DNA of 64,000 nt from Dehalococcoidia bacterium (GCA_003523055.1 DPHC01000014.1:87075-151074), one strand, 5' to 3'; positions 55,695 through 64,000 are shown, counted from the first letter of the stretch. Notes: generated by a model not told the origin, from the letters alone. Numbers and translations: made by a program.

Positions 55695-57104
55695 ATGAAT
55701 AATCCAGATATAGAATTAATGGCTCATTTATTTAGGCGAGCCGGATTTGGATCTAACAGAGGTATTCTTGAAGAATATTGCGGTAAAGGCTATGAAGAAA
55801 CAGTAGATGAATTGTTAAATCCTGCTGATCAACCCGCTTTTGACGATGATTTGATTTGGAGATACATCCCATTTTTTAGAATGGGCACGGGAGCCCCGGG
55901 ATACCAGAGCTATTGGATGTATCGTATGATCAGTACAAAGAGGCAACTTGAAGAGAAGATGACTTTGTTTTGGCATCATGTTTTTGCTACCAGTTACTCT
56001 AAATTAAATAGAAATCCTCAAATATTGAAGCATTTAACAATGTTAAGAGATAATTCACTAGGTAATTTCAGGGATATATTGTTAGAGGTTTCTAGAGACC
56101 CGGCTATGATTTTTTGGTTGGACAACTGTGATAATCACAAAGGGGCTCCTAATGAAAATTTCGGACGAGAGCTTTTAGAACTATTCTCTATGGGGGTAGG
56201 TAAAGACGAGGAATTCAATTACAGTGAAGAAGATGTTAAGAGCGCAGCAAAGGCTTTTTCTGGATGGACCATGGCTCCCCAATTACCAAGGTACCCATAT
56301 GGAGATTATAACTGGGAATTTGAATTTCGGCCTGATGACCATGATAACGATGAAAAGCTGTTTCTAGGAGAAAAAGGCAACTTCAATGGCGAAGATATTA
56401 TCGACATTATAGTAAAGCAGCCTGCTACTGCAAGATTTGTTGCCAGGCACTTGTACAATTTTTTCGTAGCTGATGAACCTCAAGTACCAGCATGGCAGAG
56501 TACGCCACCTCAGGACATGGAAGCTATAGAAATGTTGGAAAAAGAATATTATGACTCAGGATATAATATCAAGTCTATGATGAAACTTTTGCTTAACTCA
56601 AACTTTTTTAAAAATTCAAGATTTCAACGGATAAAATGCCCGGCAGAATTTGTTGCTGGAGTGATGAGACTAGTTGAAGATTATATGGAACCTAAGCCTG
56701 ACGTCCATGAAATTGCATACGCATGCGCATATATGGGACAAGATTTATTAAACCCCCCTACAGTAGAAGGTTGGCATACCGGTAAGGAATGGATAGACAG
56801 TGGATCATTAGTAGAGCGAATAAACTTTGCTTCAGATCAGATCAGTGATTTGAACAAACCTGGTGTAAAAAAAATAATTGCCAGACTGAGCGAACAAGCC
56901 GGCGCAACTAATAATGAAGAACTCATAAACCAAACCTTGGAATTGATAGGTCCTCTTACTGTCGAAAAATCCAGGAAAAACGAATTGATGAGGTATCTGC
57001 ACGAATTTGATAAAAATAACCCAGAAAGGGATACCGTTTTTGAACAAAAAATTATTGGATTATTACAATTAGCTGTGGCTTCCAGAGAATTTCAATTTGC
57101 TTAA
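55695..57104 (+). CDS. DUF1800-family protein
   Basis: A 469-residue protein of the DUF1800 family, usually encoded with a DUF1501 protein. Typical features are HLFRRAGFGSN at the N-terminus, the central FWHHVFATSY, and ENFGRELLELFSMGVG, followed by YSEEDVKSAAKAFSGW; the C-terminal VEGWHTGKEWI is also characteristic. No signal peptide is visible. Biochemical function is unknown. First gene of a three-gene operon behind a consensus promoter. Confidence 0.92.
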   Translation: MNNPDIELMAHLFRRAGFGSNRGILEEYCGKGYEETVDELLNPADQPAFDDDLIWRYIPFFRMGTGAPGYQSYWMYRMISTKRQLEEKMTLFWHHVFATSYSKLNRNPQILKHLTMLRDNSLGNFRDILLEVSRDPAMIFWLDNCDNHKGAPNENFGRELLELFSMGVGKDEEFNYSEEDVKSAAKAFSGWTMAPQLPRYPYGDYNWEFEFRPDDHDNDEKLFLGEKGNFNGEDIIDIIVKQPATARFVARHLYNFFVADEPQVPAWQSTPPQDMEAIEMLEKEYYDSGYNIKSMMKLLLNSNFFKNSRFQRIKCPAEFVAGVMRLVEDYMEPKPDVHEIAYACAYMGQDLLNPPTVEGWHTGKEWIDSGSLVERINFASDQISDLNKPGVKKIIARLSEQAGATNNEELINQTLELIGPLTVEKSRKNELMRYLHEFDKNNPERDTVFEQKIIGLLQLAVASREFQFA

Positions 57105-57122
57105 TTTAAAAGGATGGGTATT

Positions 57123-58106
57123 ATGACAATCAATGCTTCCAAAATACAATTCGATTATAAATATACGATAGGAAACCAGGCTGTCCCCCCGGCAGAAGGA
57201 TTCTCAGGACCAGTTGATGTTGCTATCGCTGAAGACAATGAATTGTTCGTTGCTTGCTCCTATTATGAATACCCACCTGCGAGAAAATTCATTGTTAAAT
57301 GCAATATGGATGAGGACTATTTAGGATATTTTGGATCCTATGGCGAAAAAGAAGGGCAATTCATCTGGCCAAACTCTCTTGCATACAACTGCAATGGAAG
57401 TCTTTATTTGTCAGATGAATGGCTTAACAGAATTACGGTTTTTGACACCGACGGTAATTTTATGTTTAAAATCGACGAAAGTGGCTCTGGTAAAGGTCAG
57501 CTTAACAAACCTGCTGGGCTTGATTTTGATCCAGATGGTAATTTATGGATTTGTGATAGTGGTAACAATCGAGTTCAAAAATTTACATCTGATGGTGAAT
57601 ATATGTATTCCTTTGGAACAAAGGGTAACGGTCCAGGAATGTTTAATACTCCATGGGGTATTAAAATCGATAAAGCTGGAAATGTATTCGTAGCAGATTG
57701 GCGTAACAGTAGGGTACAGAAGTTCAATTCTCAAGGTGTGTTTCTCCAAGAATTTGGATCCAAACAAGGAGAAGGAGAATTAAACCGCCCAAGTGGTGTA
57801 GCTGTCGATAATGATGGGTTAGTTTATATTGTAGATTGGGGTAATGAGGTAGTAAAAGTATTTGACCAGGAATCCAATTACCTGCAAACTATTAAAGGGG
57901 ATTGTCACGGGTTTTCAAAATGGGCTGAAACACGAATGGCTTCTGACCCAGAAAATATGTCTTTAGAGAGAGCTGCTGTGTCAGATTTCACCATAGAAAA
58001 AATATTTTTTCAGCCCACTAATATTGAAATTGATGCGTTCGGTAGGATATTAATAGTCGATTGCGGAAGACATAGAATACAAGTTTATGAAAAATCAACC
58101 ATATAA
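57123..58106 (+). CDS. NHL-repeat beta-propeller protein
   Basis: A 327-residue beta-propeller with about six NHL repeats; recurring units read GxFxxPxGLxxDxxGNLWICDSGNNRVQKF, as at about residues 125-200, with blades such as VFVADWRNSRVQKF. The ATG at 57123 follows AAAGGATGGG; the ATG at 57114 overlaps that site. No export signal is seen. NHL propellers bind protein, RNA or small ligands; here it probably belongs to a complex with the flanking DUF1800 and DUF1501 proteins. It is 18 nt after the first gene. Confidence 0.88.
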   Translation: MTINASKIQFDYKYTIGNQAVPPAEGFSGPVDVAIAEDNELFVACSYYEYPPARKFIVKCNMDEDYLGYFGSYGEKEGQFIWPNSLAYNCNGSLYLSDEWLNRITVFDTDGNFMFKIDESGSGKGQLNKPAGLDFDPDGNLWICDSGNNRVQKFTSDGEYMYSFGTKGNGPGMFNTPWGIKIDKAGNVFVADWRNSRVQKFNSQGVFLQEFGSKQGEGELNRPSGVAVDNDGLVYIVDWGNEVVKVFDQESNYLQTIKGDCHGFSKWAETRMASDPENMSLERAAVSDFTIEKIFFQPTNIEIDAFGRILIVDCGRHRIQVYEKSTI

Positions 58107-58123
58107 TTAGGAAGGAGAATGAT

Positions 58124-59251
58124 ATGACTAGTACTAAAAAAGATCCTATACTTGTAGTAATACAGCTTACTGGTGGAAATGATCCACTTAATACAATAGT
58201 GCCGTATAACAATCCCATTTATTATGATAATCGCCCGAATCTGGCAATTTCAGAATCAGATGTTTTAAAAATTGACAATGAATATGGGTTTAACTCTGCC
58301 TTAGGACCAATCAAAGAGTTATATGATCAAGGTAAAGTATCAATTATAAATGGAGTTGGGTACCAAAATCCTAACAGATCACATTTCAGGTCTATGGATA
58401 TCTGGCATACATGTGAGCCAGATAAAGTCGGTACAGAGGGATGGTTAGGAAGAGTTATAAGAGATATAGATCCTAATTCAGAAAACGTTTTGACCGGTGT
58501 GAATTTTGGAAAAGGGTTACCGCGGTCTTTAGCAGTGTCTGGAGTTCCCGTAGCGTCAGTTTCTATGCTTGAATCATATGGTATTTTGAATGGAGTTACT
58601 GAGGAACCAAGTAGATCACTAGCATTAGACATATTTTCTAAAATGTATGCACCTACTATTGGTTCAGGTGCAGTGATGGACTATTTAGGGCAAACAGGAC
58701 TAGATGCCTTGAAGGGTGCCGACATACTAAAAACAGCCCCTCAAAAATATTCTTCTAGTGTTGAATATGCAGATACTCTAATTTCCAATAACCTAAAAGG
58801 AATAGCTAAAGTACTTACTGCTGATTTAGGAACCAGAATTTTTTACACAGAACAAATAGGTTATGATACCCATGCTGGGCAAGCAGGGAATCATGAAAAA
58901 TTATGGACAGACTTATCTAGAGGTGTAAAGGATTTTTATACAGACCTTCAAGAACATAATGTTTCCGATCAAGTTGTAATGCTATTGTTCACTGAATTCG
59001 GACGGAGAGTACAGGATAATGGAACAGGTACTGATCACGGATCCGGCGGAATAGCATTTGCGATAGGTGATTCAGTAAAAGGTGGCATGTACGGTGAATA
59101 CCCGTCACTTAAAGAAGAAGATTTATTAGAAGGTGATTTACAGTTCAACCACGATTTTAGAGGAGTTTATACGACTGTAGTTGAAAATTGGTTGAATTTG
59201 GATCCGGTTTCAGTTACTGGTGGCCAATTTGAAAAACTCTCCTTTATCTAA
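58124..59251 (+). CDS. DUF1501-family protein
   Basis: A 375-residue protein with an alkaline-phosphatase/sulfatase-like fold typical of DUF1501. It begins VVIQLTGGNDPLNTIVPY; later GYDTHAGQAGNHEKLW and the TEFGRRVQDNGTGTDHGSGG segment carry the conserved metal-site-like aspartates and histidines. Many DUF1501 proteins carry a Tat signal peptide; none is present here, suggesting a cytoplasmic location. It follows the NHL gene by 17 nt and closes the operon. Confidence 0.92.
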   Translation: MTSTKKDPILVVIQLTGGNDPLNTIVPYNNPIYYDNRPNLAISESDVLKIDNEYGFNSALGPIKELYDQGKVSIINGVGYQNPNRSHFRSMDIWHTCEPDKVGTEGWLGRVIRDIDPNSENVLTGVNFGKGLPRSLAVSGVPVASVSMLESYGILNGVTEEPSRSLALDIFSKMYAPTIGSGAVMDYLGQTGLDALKGADILKTAPQKYSSSVEYADTLISNNLKGIAKVLTADLGTRIFYTEQIGYDTHAGQAGNHEKLWTDLSRGVKDFYTDLQEHNVSDQVVMLLFTEFGRRVQDNGTGTDHGSGGIAFAIGDSVKGGMYGEYPSLKEEDLLEGDLQFNHDFRGVYTTVVENWLNLDPVSVTGGQFEKLSFI

Positions 59252-59355
59252 TTTGTTTAATGATCACATATATTAAGAATTTATAGGAACACATCACTGA
59301 GTTTCGAAACAGGAAAGTTACTGGTGATAAATATAGTTATATAATACTGTAAAGG

Positions 59356-60636
59356 TTATTTATCTAGTGTCTGAGTGTAACGGCTTTTTATTATAGGGGT
59401 TAATGTCAGGCTGGGGATTATTAAAATTAACCCAATAGCTGCATTTAAAGAAAGAGCCCAAGGAGTTCCAACTTTGGATGCTAATAATCCAATTTCGAAT
59501 GCTAATAAATGGCCTGTTCCTATGCATATGCTTAATAACCCCATAACTCTTCCTCGCATGTCTGATGGTGTGTATAGCATTGCGATTGTGCTTTGCATTG
59601 TTGCAAAAACGGATAATGCCATTCCACTAACTAGTAGCAGGAAAATAGAAAGAATGTAAATATTACTCCACGAAAATAGAATTATTACTACTAAAATAAT
59701 TGATGAACCTATTACGAACCATAAGCCATATCTATTTATATTTCTCGTAAGACTTAACATGAATGCACCAATACCTTGTCCAATGCCTTCAGATGCTACT
59801 AATACACCCACTAGTATAGGAGATACTAGTAAATAGTTTTTACCGATATCAGGGATGAAATTAAATGCTTCGAATGCGAGCCCGTTCATTAAAATAGTAA
59901 TGTAAAACATTCCTAAAATCATTTTGCTGTTTTTCACATAGATCATTCCATTCTTCAAACTTCTCAGAACGGGTTCCGGGTCACTCGTAATCGTTTTTTT
60001 GGGAATACGAATTCGAGTTGCTATGACAACTGTTAAAATATTTATAAATACAATTGTTAAATATGCTCCGGGATATCCTTTGAAAGTAAACAAGGAGGCC
60101 CCAAGGATTGGACCAATGATTTTTCCACACATATTAGAAAAACTATCTACAGAAACAGCATTAACTATCCTGCGCTCTCCTACTATATCCAAAATACCTG
60201 TCCGCCTAGCAGGATCTTCTAAGGCTCTTGAAAATCCATTCAACCACGATGCTACTAGAATGTGCCAAACTACTAAAATGTCTACGGAAATCAGTGAAAA
60301 CAAAACTATTGCAGTTATTACGTTAAGGATTGCTCCTAAAATAAGCAGAGTATTTCTGTTGTATCTATCTGCAAGTAATCCCGTGAATATGGAAAACATT
60401 GGCCGTGGAACGTTATTTATTAATAAAAATATTCCTAAATGATATGGTGAGTTATTGGTAATCTCAAGTAATATCCATATCAATACGAACAATTCCATCC
60501 TACGCCCTATTTCAGTTATTATGCCGAAATACCAAATTGTTCTAAACCGAGAAAGAATTAATACATCTAATAGAGGGGAATTGGAAAGTTTTTGCAATTC
60601 AAGCCTGGCTATGGAAATGGATTGAAGAATGTACAA
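59356..60636 (-). CDS. MFS transporter
   Basis: A 426-residue major-facilitator protein with about 12 hydrophobic helices. The loop-2 motif is in GLLADRYNRNTLL. The N-terminal 25 residues before the first helix are longer than needed, so an internal start is possible. The sequence resembles the enterobactin-exporter/MFS_3 group, but substrate is unknown. Convergent with the DUF1501 gene across 104 nt that contains a GTTTCGAAAC palindrome but no clear terminator. Confidence 0.87.
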   Translation of the reverse strand: MYILQSISIARLELQKLSNSPLLDVLILSRFRTIWYFGIITEIGRRMELFVLIWILLEITNNSPYHLGIFLLINNVPRPMFSIFTGLLADRYNRNTLLILGAILNVITAIVLFSLISVDILVVWHILVASWLNGFSRALEDPARRTGILDIVGERRIVNAVSVDSFSNMCGKIIGPILGASLFTFKGYPGAYLTIVFINILTVVIATRIRIPKKTITSDPEPVLRSLKNGMIYVKNSKMILGMFYITILMNGLAFEAFNFIPDIGKNYLLVSPILVGVLVASEGIGQGIGAFMLSLTRNINRYGLWFVIGSSIILVVIILFSWSNIYILSIFLLLVSGMALSVFATMQSTIAMLYTPSDMRGRVMGLLSICIGTGHLLAFEIGLLASKVGTPWALSLNAAIGLILIIPSLTLTPIIKSRYTQTLDK

Positions 60637-60740
60637 TGTGCATAGAATGAATGGTAATGTTCATATTATTACAGGTATGACTCATATGGCTCTGTGTCTG
60701 TAATTTAGAAAGATTGAGAATGTAAGTCATCAAGATATGA

Positions 60741-61271
60741 TTATTTTAAAGAATCTAAAAGTAAGGATTTCATCTTGGCAAGTTTGGGTTCAATGATAAA
60801 TGTGCAATAAGAAGCACCCGGATTATTTTTATAATAGTCCAAATGGTAGTCCTCTGCATCATAAAATTTATTAAAATCTACTACTTCTGTAACTATCGGG
60901 TTGGCCCAGACAGCTTGATTACCAAGATCCTCAATAAGGTCTGACGCAATTTTTCGTTGTGCATCTGAATGTGTAAATATACTAGATCGGTATTGAGTGC
61001 CCACGTCTCCACCTTGCCTGTTTAATGTGGTTGGATCATGCGTCAAAAAGTACACTTTTAGCAGGTCTGAGTATGTAATTATATTTTCATCAAATGTGAC
61101 TTGTACTGCTTCGGCATGGCCAGTGGTACCACTGCAGACTTCTCGGTAAGAAGGATTTGTAGTATTTCCTCCAGTATATCCTGGCGTGACTTGGTGGACG
61201 CCTTTTACTAATTGTAAGGTTGCTTCTGTGCACCAAAAGCAACCGTTGGCTAACGTAGCAGTTTCAGTCAT
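60741..61271 (-). CDS. msrA: Peptide-methionine (S)-S-oxide reductase
   Basis: Repairs S-oxidised methionine residues. The 176-residue protein has the catalytic cysteine in GC11-FWC14-TEA, the TPGYTGG and HAEAVQV segments, and a probable resolving cysteine in GASYCTF. It is an ordinary cysteine form, not a selenoprotein, although Sec forms of this family exist elsewhere. It begins 9 nt after the hypothetical gene upstream, so may be cotranscribed with that and the CMD genes. Confidence 0.95.
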   Translation of the reverse strand: MTETATLANGCFWCTEATLQLVKGVHQVTPGYTGGNTTNPSYREVCSGTTGHAEAVQVTFDENIITYSDLLKVYFLTHDPTTLNRQGGDVGTQYRSSIFTHSDAQRKIASDLIEDLGNQAVWANPIVTEVVDFNKFYDAEDYHLDYYKNNPGASYCTFIIEPKLAKMKSLLLDSLK

Positions 61272-61280
61272 GGGACCGCC

Positions 61281-61772
61281 TTAATAGTAGTTAATAATGT
61301 TTTGGTCAATGGATTTTTGTCTGTAGTCATCTGATTGCGCAAGGTGATTTTTTATAGCTTCCAATGCATTCTTTAATAGATCGCTATCAACTTTGTTAGC
61401 TGCCTCGGCATGTTCTGCTTCTGTGAGTAGACTAGCACATTCCGCGTTAAGCGTATCCAGCGCCCAGCTTACTTGAGTATCTACAGCATTTATACCGTCA
61501 GGGAATTCTACATGAGAATTACCAGGTCGTTCTAATCGATCATACCCACCTCTATGCCAGTGCCCAGGATTTCCGTGGCAATCAAACCGTATGACTTCTT
61601 CGTTTCCGACATCTACTCCAATGGTTGGGCCTCCCATAGTCTTGGGTTGGTCATCTCGTTGTACGGTCAGTATCCTAAGGGGCCATACATACGCTGAAAT
61701 TTGTCCGTCAGACGAAAGAGGTACCGTTATTGCTGTCCCTTGGTAAGTTTCTCCAGGCAGTTTTTTTGCCAT
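61281..61772 (-). CDS. Conserved hypothetical protein
   Basis: A 163-residue protein I do not recognise. It is soluble, without signal peptide or membrane helix. The middle contains a histidine- and aspartate-rich segment, FDCHGNPGHWHRGGYDRL, which could bind metal, and the C-terminal third is a predicted long helix. It is placed between msrA (9 nt downstream) and the CMD-like gene (38 nt upstream), all on the minus strand, with an AAGGAGATAATT ribosome binding site. Confidence 0.75.
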   Translation of the reverse strand: MAKKLPGETYQGTAITVPLSSDGQISAYVWPLRILTVQRDDQPKTMGGPTIGVDVGNEEVIRFDCHGNPGHWHRGGYDRLERPGNSHVEFPDGINAVDTQVSWALDTLNAECASLLTEAEHAEAANKVDSDLLKNALEAIKNHLAQSDDYRQKSIDQNIINYY

Positions 61773-61810
61773 AATTATCTCCTTTTACGCTTTATATCTA
61801 GCGAAATTTA

Positions 61811-62392
61811 TTATACGTTATTTTCTAGTGGCTCTCCGAGCGGATGCATTAGTCTGTTTGCCCAAGCAAATATTGATGACGACAAAATTATATCTAAAAT
61901 CTCATCAATTTGTAGATTGTTATCCCGTAATGACTGAAGGTCTGTTTCAGTTATTGTGGGCGGAGTTACTGATAATTTTTCAGAGAAATTAAAAATGGCT
62001 AATTTTCTCGGATCTAATTTTTCTGGTGTTTTGTTGTCTAGTATATTTTCCATATCACTAGTAGTTTTGGTAAGTTCATTATATCTACTTGCATGAACCG
62101 CAGTACAATAAATGCACCTGTTGGTGACAGAAGTGGCCACTGCACTTAATTCTGTTTCAGCCCGGGATAACCCATTCCTACTATACATAATCCCATTAAA
62201 TAACGGAGTTCTGTGCTTCAATGTAGTTGGATCGTGTGCGAGAACTAATACATATTCTCCAACTTTCGTGTTAGAGGGAGTTACTTGCAGAGCATCTAAT
62301 TGCTCGGGAGTAGCATTCTCTAACTGCACAGGGGTGATATAGGGGTTCCAAAACGGTATTATGGTTGTGAAATCTTTGATTTTATTTTTCAT
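61811..62392 (-). CDS. Alkylhydroperoxidase-like CMD protein (peroxidase-related)
   Basis: A 193-residue carboxymuconolactone-decarboxylase-fold protein with the AhpD-type redox pair in NRCIYCTAVHASRY (CxxC followed by a histidine four residues on). The N-terminal PFWNPYITPVQLENATPEQLDAL also matches the peroxidase-related group. It overlaps the upstream CMD-like gene by 4 nt, so the two probably act together. Peroxide or thiol chemistry is inferred from the motif. Confidence 0.85.
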   Translation of the reverse strand: MKNKIKDFTTIIPFWNPYITPVQLENATPEQLDALQVTPSNTKVGEYVLVLAHDPTTLKHRTPLFNGIMYSRNGLSRAETELSAVATSVTNRCIYCTAVHASRYNELTKTTSDMENILDNKTPEKLDPRKLAIFNFSEKLSVTPPTITETDLQSLRDNNLQIDEILDIILSSSIFAWANRLMHPLGEPLENNV

Positions 62393-62877
62393 GATATCGA
62401 TGCAATCAGCTGCAATCCTTTTATTACCCTTACTTGGTAGTTGACGAACGCAATGACAGCTGATATTTCGACTATTTGGGTGTCATTTAATCCAGCGCTC
62501 TGTAATTCTTTTATCGTTTCTTTCGTAGAATCTTGGGGGCTTAAGGTTATTAGATCTACATGCTTAGTAATGATGTTTAAAATTGTAGTTTCAGGGAATG
62601 CACCCGGTTGTGACATAGGCAGGTCGTCTTGTATTGTAATTAAGTTTCTGTAATGGTCAGCAGCATCTTGTTGATTATTAAGTATGCATATTCGTGTTGC
62701 AATTGCAGCCCTCTGGGAGTGATTAAGGATACCAACATGTGCTGGCTTAATCGCAGCTAAATATGACTCTTGTGTTAAATTGAATAGATTAGCTCTGTTG
62801 ATAGCAGCTTCTTGCAAGGCTTCATTACCGTGAGTGTTCACAAGTTTCATTACCAACGTGTCAAATATGTCTTCCAT
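62389..62877 (-). CDS. CMD-domain-like protein without CxxC
   Basis: A 162-residue helical protein similar to CMD-domain proteins that are found upstream of, or fused to, AhpD-like partners. It has an LNHSQRAAIATRICIL segment but no CxxC pair, so it is probably not redox-active itself. The stop overlaps the start of the peroxidase-related gene by 4 nt (ATGA), implying translational coupling. Family assignment is tentative. Confidence 0.7.
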   Translation of the reverse strand: MEDIFDTLVMKLVNTHGNEALQEAAINRANLFNLTQESYLAAIKPAHVGILNHSQRAAIATRICILNNQQDAADHYRNLITIQDDLPMSQPGAFPETTILNIITKHVDLITLSPQDSTKETIKELQSAGLNDTQIVEISAVIAFVNYQVRVIKGLQLIASIS

Positions 62878-62987
62878 AGCTGCATGTTAACATAAATCAA
62901 TGGACTGTACATAATAGTAACAACTAGACAAATTAATATCATTTAAAGACAATGTATTAATATTTTATTTAAAACAAGGAATGGAAA

Positions 62988-63560
62988 TTGGTGAATAACG
63001 ACATAAAAAAGAAAGTTGATAAAACTCAAAATTTGATTTGGATTGATATGGAATTCACTGGACTGGCAGACCATCAAGTGATACTAGAAATGGCTTGTTT
63101 GATAACTGATAAGGATTTAAAAATCATTTCTAAGGGAATGCATGTCGTGGTTCATCGGTCTGAAGCAGAATTGACAAAAATAGAAGAATGGTCCTTGAAC
63201 ACTCATACGGCCTCCGGATTGATGGAAAAAGTAAAACATTCAACAATCAGTATAGAAGATGCAGACAAAATGATAGTTGAACATATATCTCAATACACTG
63301 TAAAAAGAAAAGCTATATTGTGCGGAAACTCTATTCACACTGATAGAAGGTTTATTCATAGAGAAATGCCATTGCTTGATACATTTCTTCATTATCGCAT
63401 GGTTGACGTGACTTCAGTGAAAGAATTGATAGAACGATGGTACCCAGAGAAACCTAATACACCTGCTAAGAAAAATTCTCATGCAGCATTGGATGATATA
63501 AAAGAAAGTTTATCAGAATTACAATGGTATAAAGATCATTTTTTTGTTGCGATTGCCTAG
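62988..63560 (+). CDS. orn: Oligoribonuclease
   Basis: Degrades 2-5 nt RNA fragments to mononucleotides. The 190-residue protein is a DEDDh exonuclease: ID-M-E in LIWIDMEFTGL, NSIHTDRRFI, and HAALDDIKESL with the final histidine and aspartate. Start is TTG at 62988 or the next codon GTG at 62991, after AAGGA at 62976-62980; no ATG is suitably placed. It stands alone, convergent with the tRNA-Sec gene. Confidence 0.95.
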   Translation: MVNNDIKKKVDKTQNLIWIDMEFTGLADHQVILEMACLITDKDLKIISKGMHVVVHRSEAELTKIEEWSLNTHTASGLMEKVKHSTISIEDADKMIVEHISQYTVKRKAILCGNSIHTDRRFIHREMPLLDTFLHYRMVDVTSVKELIERWYPEKPNTPAKKNSHAALDDIKESLSELQWYKDHFFVAIA

Positions 63561-63626
63561 CAGCCTAAACTTCTATTTTTAAAGGGTTGTTTATGAACTC
63601 GGCCCCATAGTAGTTAACATAATGCT

Positions 63627-63653
63627 GAAGAGTCAATAGCTATTGTCCTCTTC
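63627..63653. terminator. Hairpin between convergent orn and tRNA-Sec
   Basis: GAAGAG (63627-63632) pairs with CTCTTC (63648-63653) and encloses the self-complementary CAATAGCTATTG. It is placed where both transcripts could end, but there is no adjacent T-run on either strand. Confidence 0.4.
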
Positions 63654-63674
63654 TTCGAATCGAATATTGTTTTC

Positions 63675-63771
63675 TGGCGGGGATGCGAGGGAGTCGAACC
63701 CACCAACCCAATTTTTCATCAGGCTCAACGGATTTGAAGTCCGCAGGAGCCACCGGGCCCCATCCACCCCC
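63675..63771 (-). tRNA. selC: tRNA-Sec (anticodon UCA)
   Basis: A 97-nt tRNA with anticodon TCA (63735-63737) in the loop CTTCAAA. Features of tRNA-Sec: an unusually long acceptor side (about 8 bp), a 6-bp D stem (GGGGCC with GGCTCC), a long variable arm and the T loop TTCGACT. The 3' CCA is encoded and the discriminator is G. The acceptor pairing has one G-T wobble and one mismatch near the T stem, which also has one mismatch. The UCA anticodon plus long variable arm leaves little doubt. It lies 22 nt downstream of trxA on the same strand. Confidence 0.96.
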
Positions 63772-63793
63772 AAAAAATAATTGCTTGCCGGAA

Positions 63794-64000
63794 TTAACTG
63801 CCTAAAACTGAATCGATTTTCTTTTTCAAAGCGCCTTTTGGAAGAGCTCCGATCACCTGATCTACAGGTTTCCCGTCTTTGAAAAATATTAAAGCTGGTA
63901 TACTGCGTATACCATATTTTGTAGCTATTTCAGGTGAATTATCTATATCTACCTTTGCTACGTTCAATTTACCTGCATATTCCTCCGCTAGATCATGTAC
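63794..64000 (-). CDS. trxA: Thioredoxin, C-terminal part
   Basis: The last 68 residues of a thioredoxin, truncated by the window end. Visible are VAKVDIDNSPEIATKYGIRSIP, with the cis-proline of the family, then ALIFFKDGKPVDQVIGALPK. The active-site CGPC lies beyond the window, so whether it is a cysteine or selenocysteine form cannot be seen. The tRNA-Sec gene follows 22 nt downstream and may be cotranscribed. Confidence 0.93.
   Translation of the reverse strand, partial: VHDLAEEYAGKLNVAKVDIDNSPEIATKYGIRSIPALIFFKDGKPVDQVIGALPKGALKKKIDSVLGS

Noticed and set aside
59252..59355. Terminator between the DUF1501 and MFS genes
   Set aside because: Only a short GTTTCGAAAC palindrome and weak outer pairing; no T-run.
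60741..61271. MsrA as a selenoprotein
   Set aside because: The active-site codon is TGC/TGT-type cysteine in GCFWC; no TGA is present.
1..64000. CRISPR arrays, prophage or insertion sequences
   Set aside because: No regularly spaced repeats, transposase, integrase or phage structural genes were seen.

Overview
The window is a gene-dense, AT-rich bacterial chromosome segment (about 60 protein genes, one tRNA, standard code). No phage, insertion sequence or CRISPR array was seen. Gene content suggests an uncultured aerobic Chloroflexota-like bacterium, with a SAR202 or marine Dehalococcoidia relative as my best guess: complex I, a succinate dehydrogenase with a CCG-domain subunit instead of SdhC/D, monomeric isocitrate dehydrogenase, many small-molecule hydrolases and racemase-like enzymes, and a DUF1800/NHL/DUF1501 operon. 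This placement is inference; no marker-gene phylogeny was possible.

Layout. 1-7119 (+): end of the nuo operon (nuoM, nuoN), NAD kinase, a Nudix hydrolase, then sdhA-sdhB and a CCG-domain subunit. 7116-11634 (-): isocitrate dehydrogenase, malate dehydrogenase and a GSAM-like aminotransferase. 11751-14411: a DUF255 thioredoxin-domain protein (-) diverging from a selenocysteine-containing lipoprotein (+). 14422-17459: thrS (-) diverging from prfB (+), which carries the programmed +1 frameshift. 17518-22260 (-): acyl-CoA dehydrogenase, dcd, ribD, ribE, ribBA. 22679-30940 (+): selA, hydrolase, GNAT, coaE, and a MoxR ATPase / Nudix / VWA unit. 30929-36251 (-): a Gld-like ABC system with cinA. 36342-39507 (+): speD, speB, cysteine desulfurase, a lipoprotein. 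39504-42156 (-): two tandem M20 amidohydrolases. 42314-47535: glycerate kinase (+), then MNT/HEPN, LmbE-like and two racemase-fold genes (-). 47688-54801: dehydrogenases, glpK, malic enzyme, VOC, rhodanese, Gfo/Idh, hydrolase. 54841-64000: queuosine-precursor transporter, DUF1800/NHL/DUF1501 operon, MFS, msrA, two CMD-like genes, orn, tRNA-Sec and the 3' end of a thioredoxin gene.

The most striking thread is selenocysteine. The window holds selA (22679-24040), an unmistakable tRNA-Sec with anticodon UCA (63675-63771), and a gene whose reading frame runs through an in-frame UGA in a UGTC redox motif (13857-14411). A 10-bp hairpin starts 6 nt after that UGA, as expected for a bacterial SECIS element. 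The selenoprotein is a predicted lipoprotein with a TlpA/redoxin-like segment and would be split or missed by standard gene calling. selB and selD are not in the window.

Central metabolism is well represented (complex I, succinate, isocitrate and malate dehydrogenases, malic enzyme, glycerol and glycerate kinases), so the organism is probably a respiring heterotroph. Several paralogues look catalytically altered: one M20 copy, one PLP racemase-fold protein, the MNT protein and the CinA C-terminal domain. No gene-free stretch exceeds 300 bases; the longest (55465-55694) carries a perfect-consensus sigma-70-type promoter.
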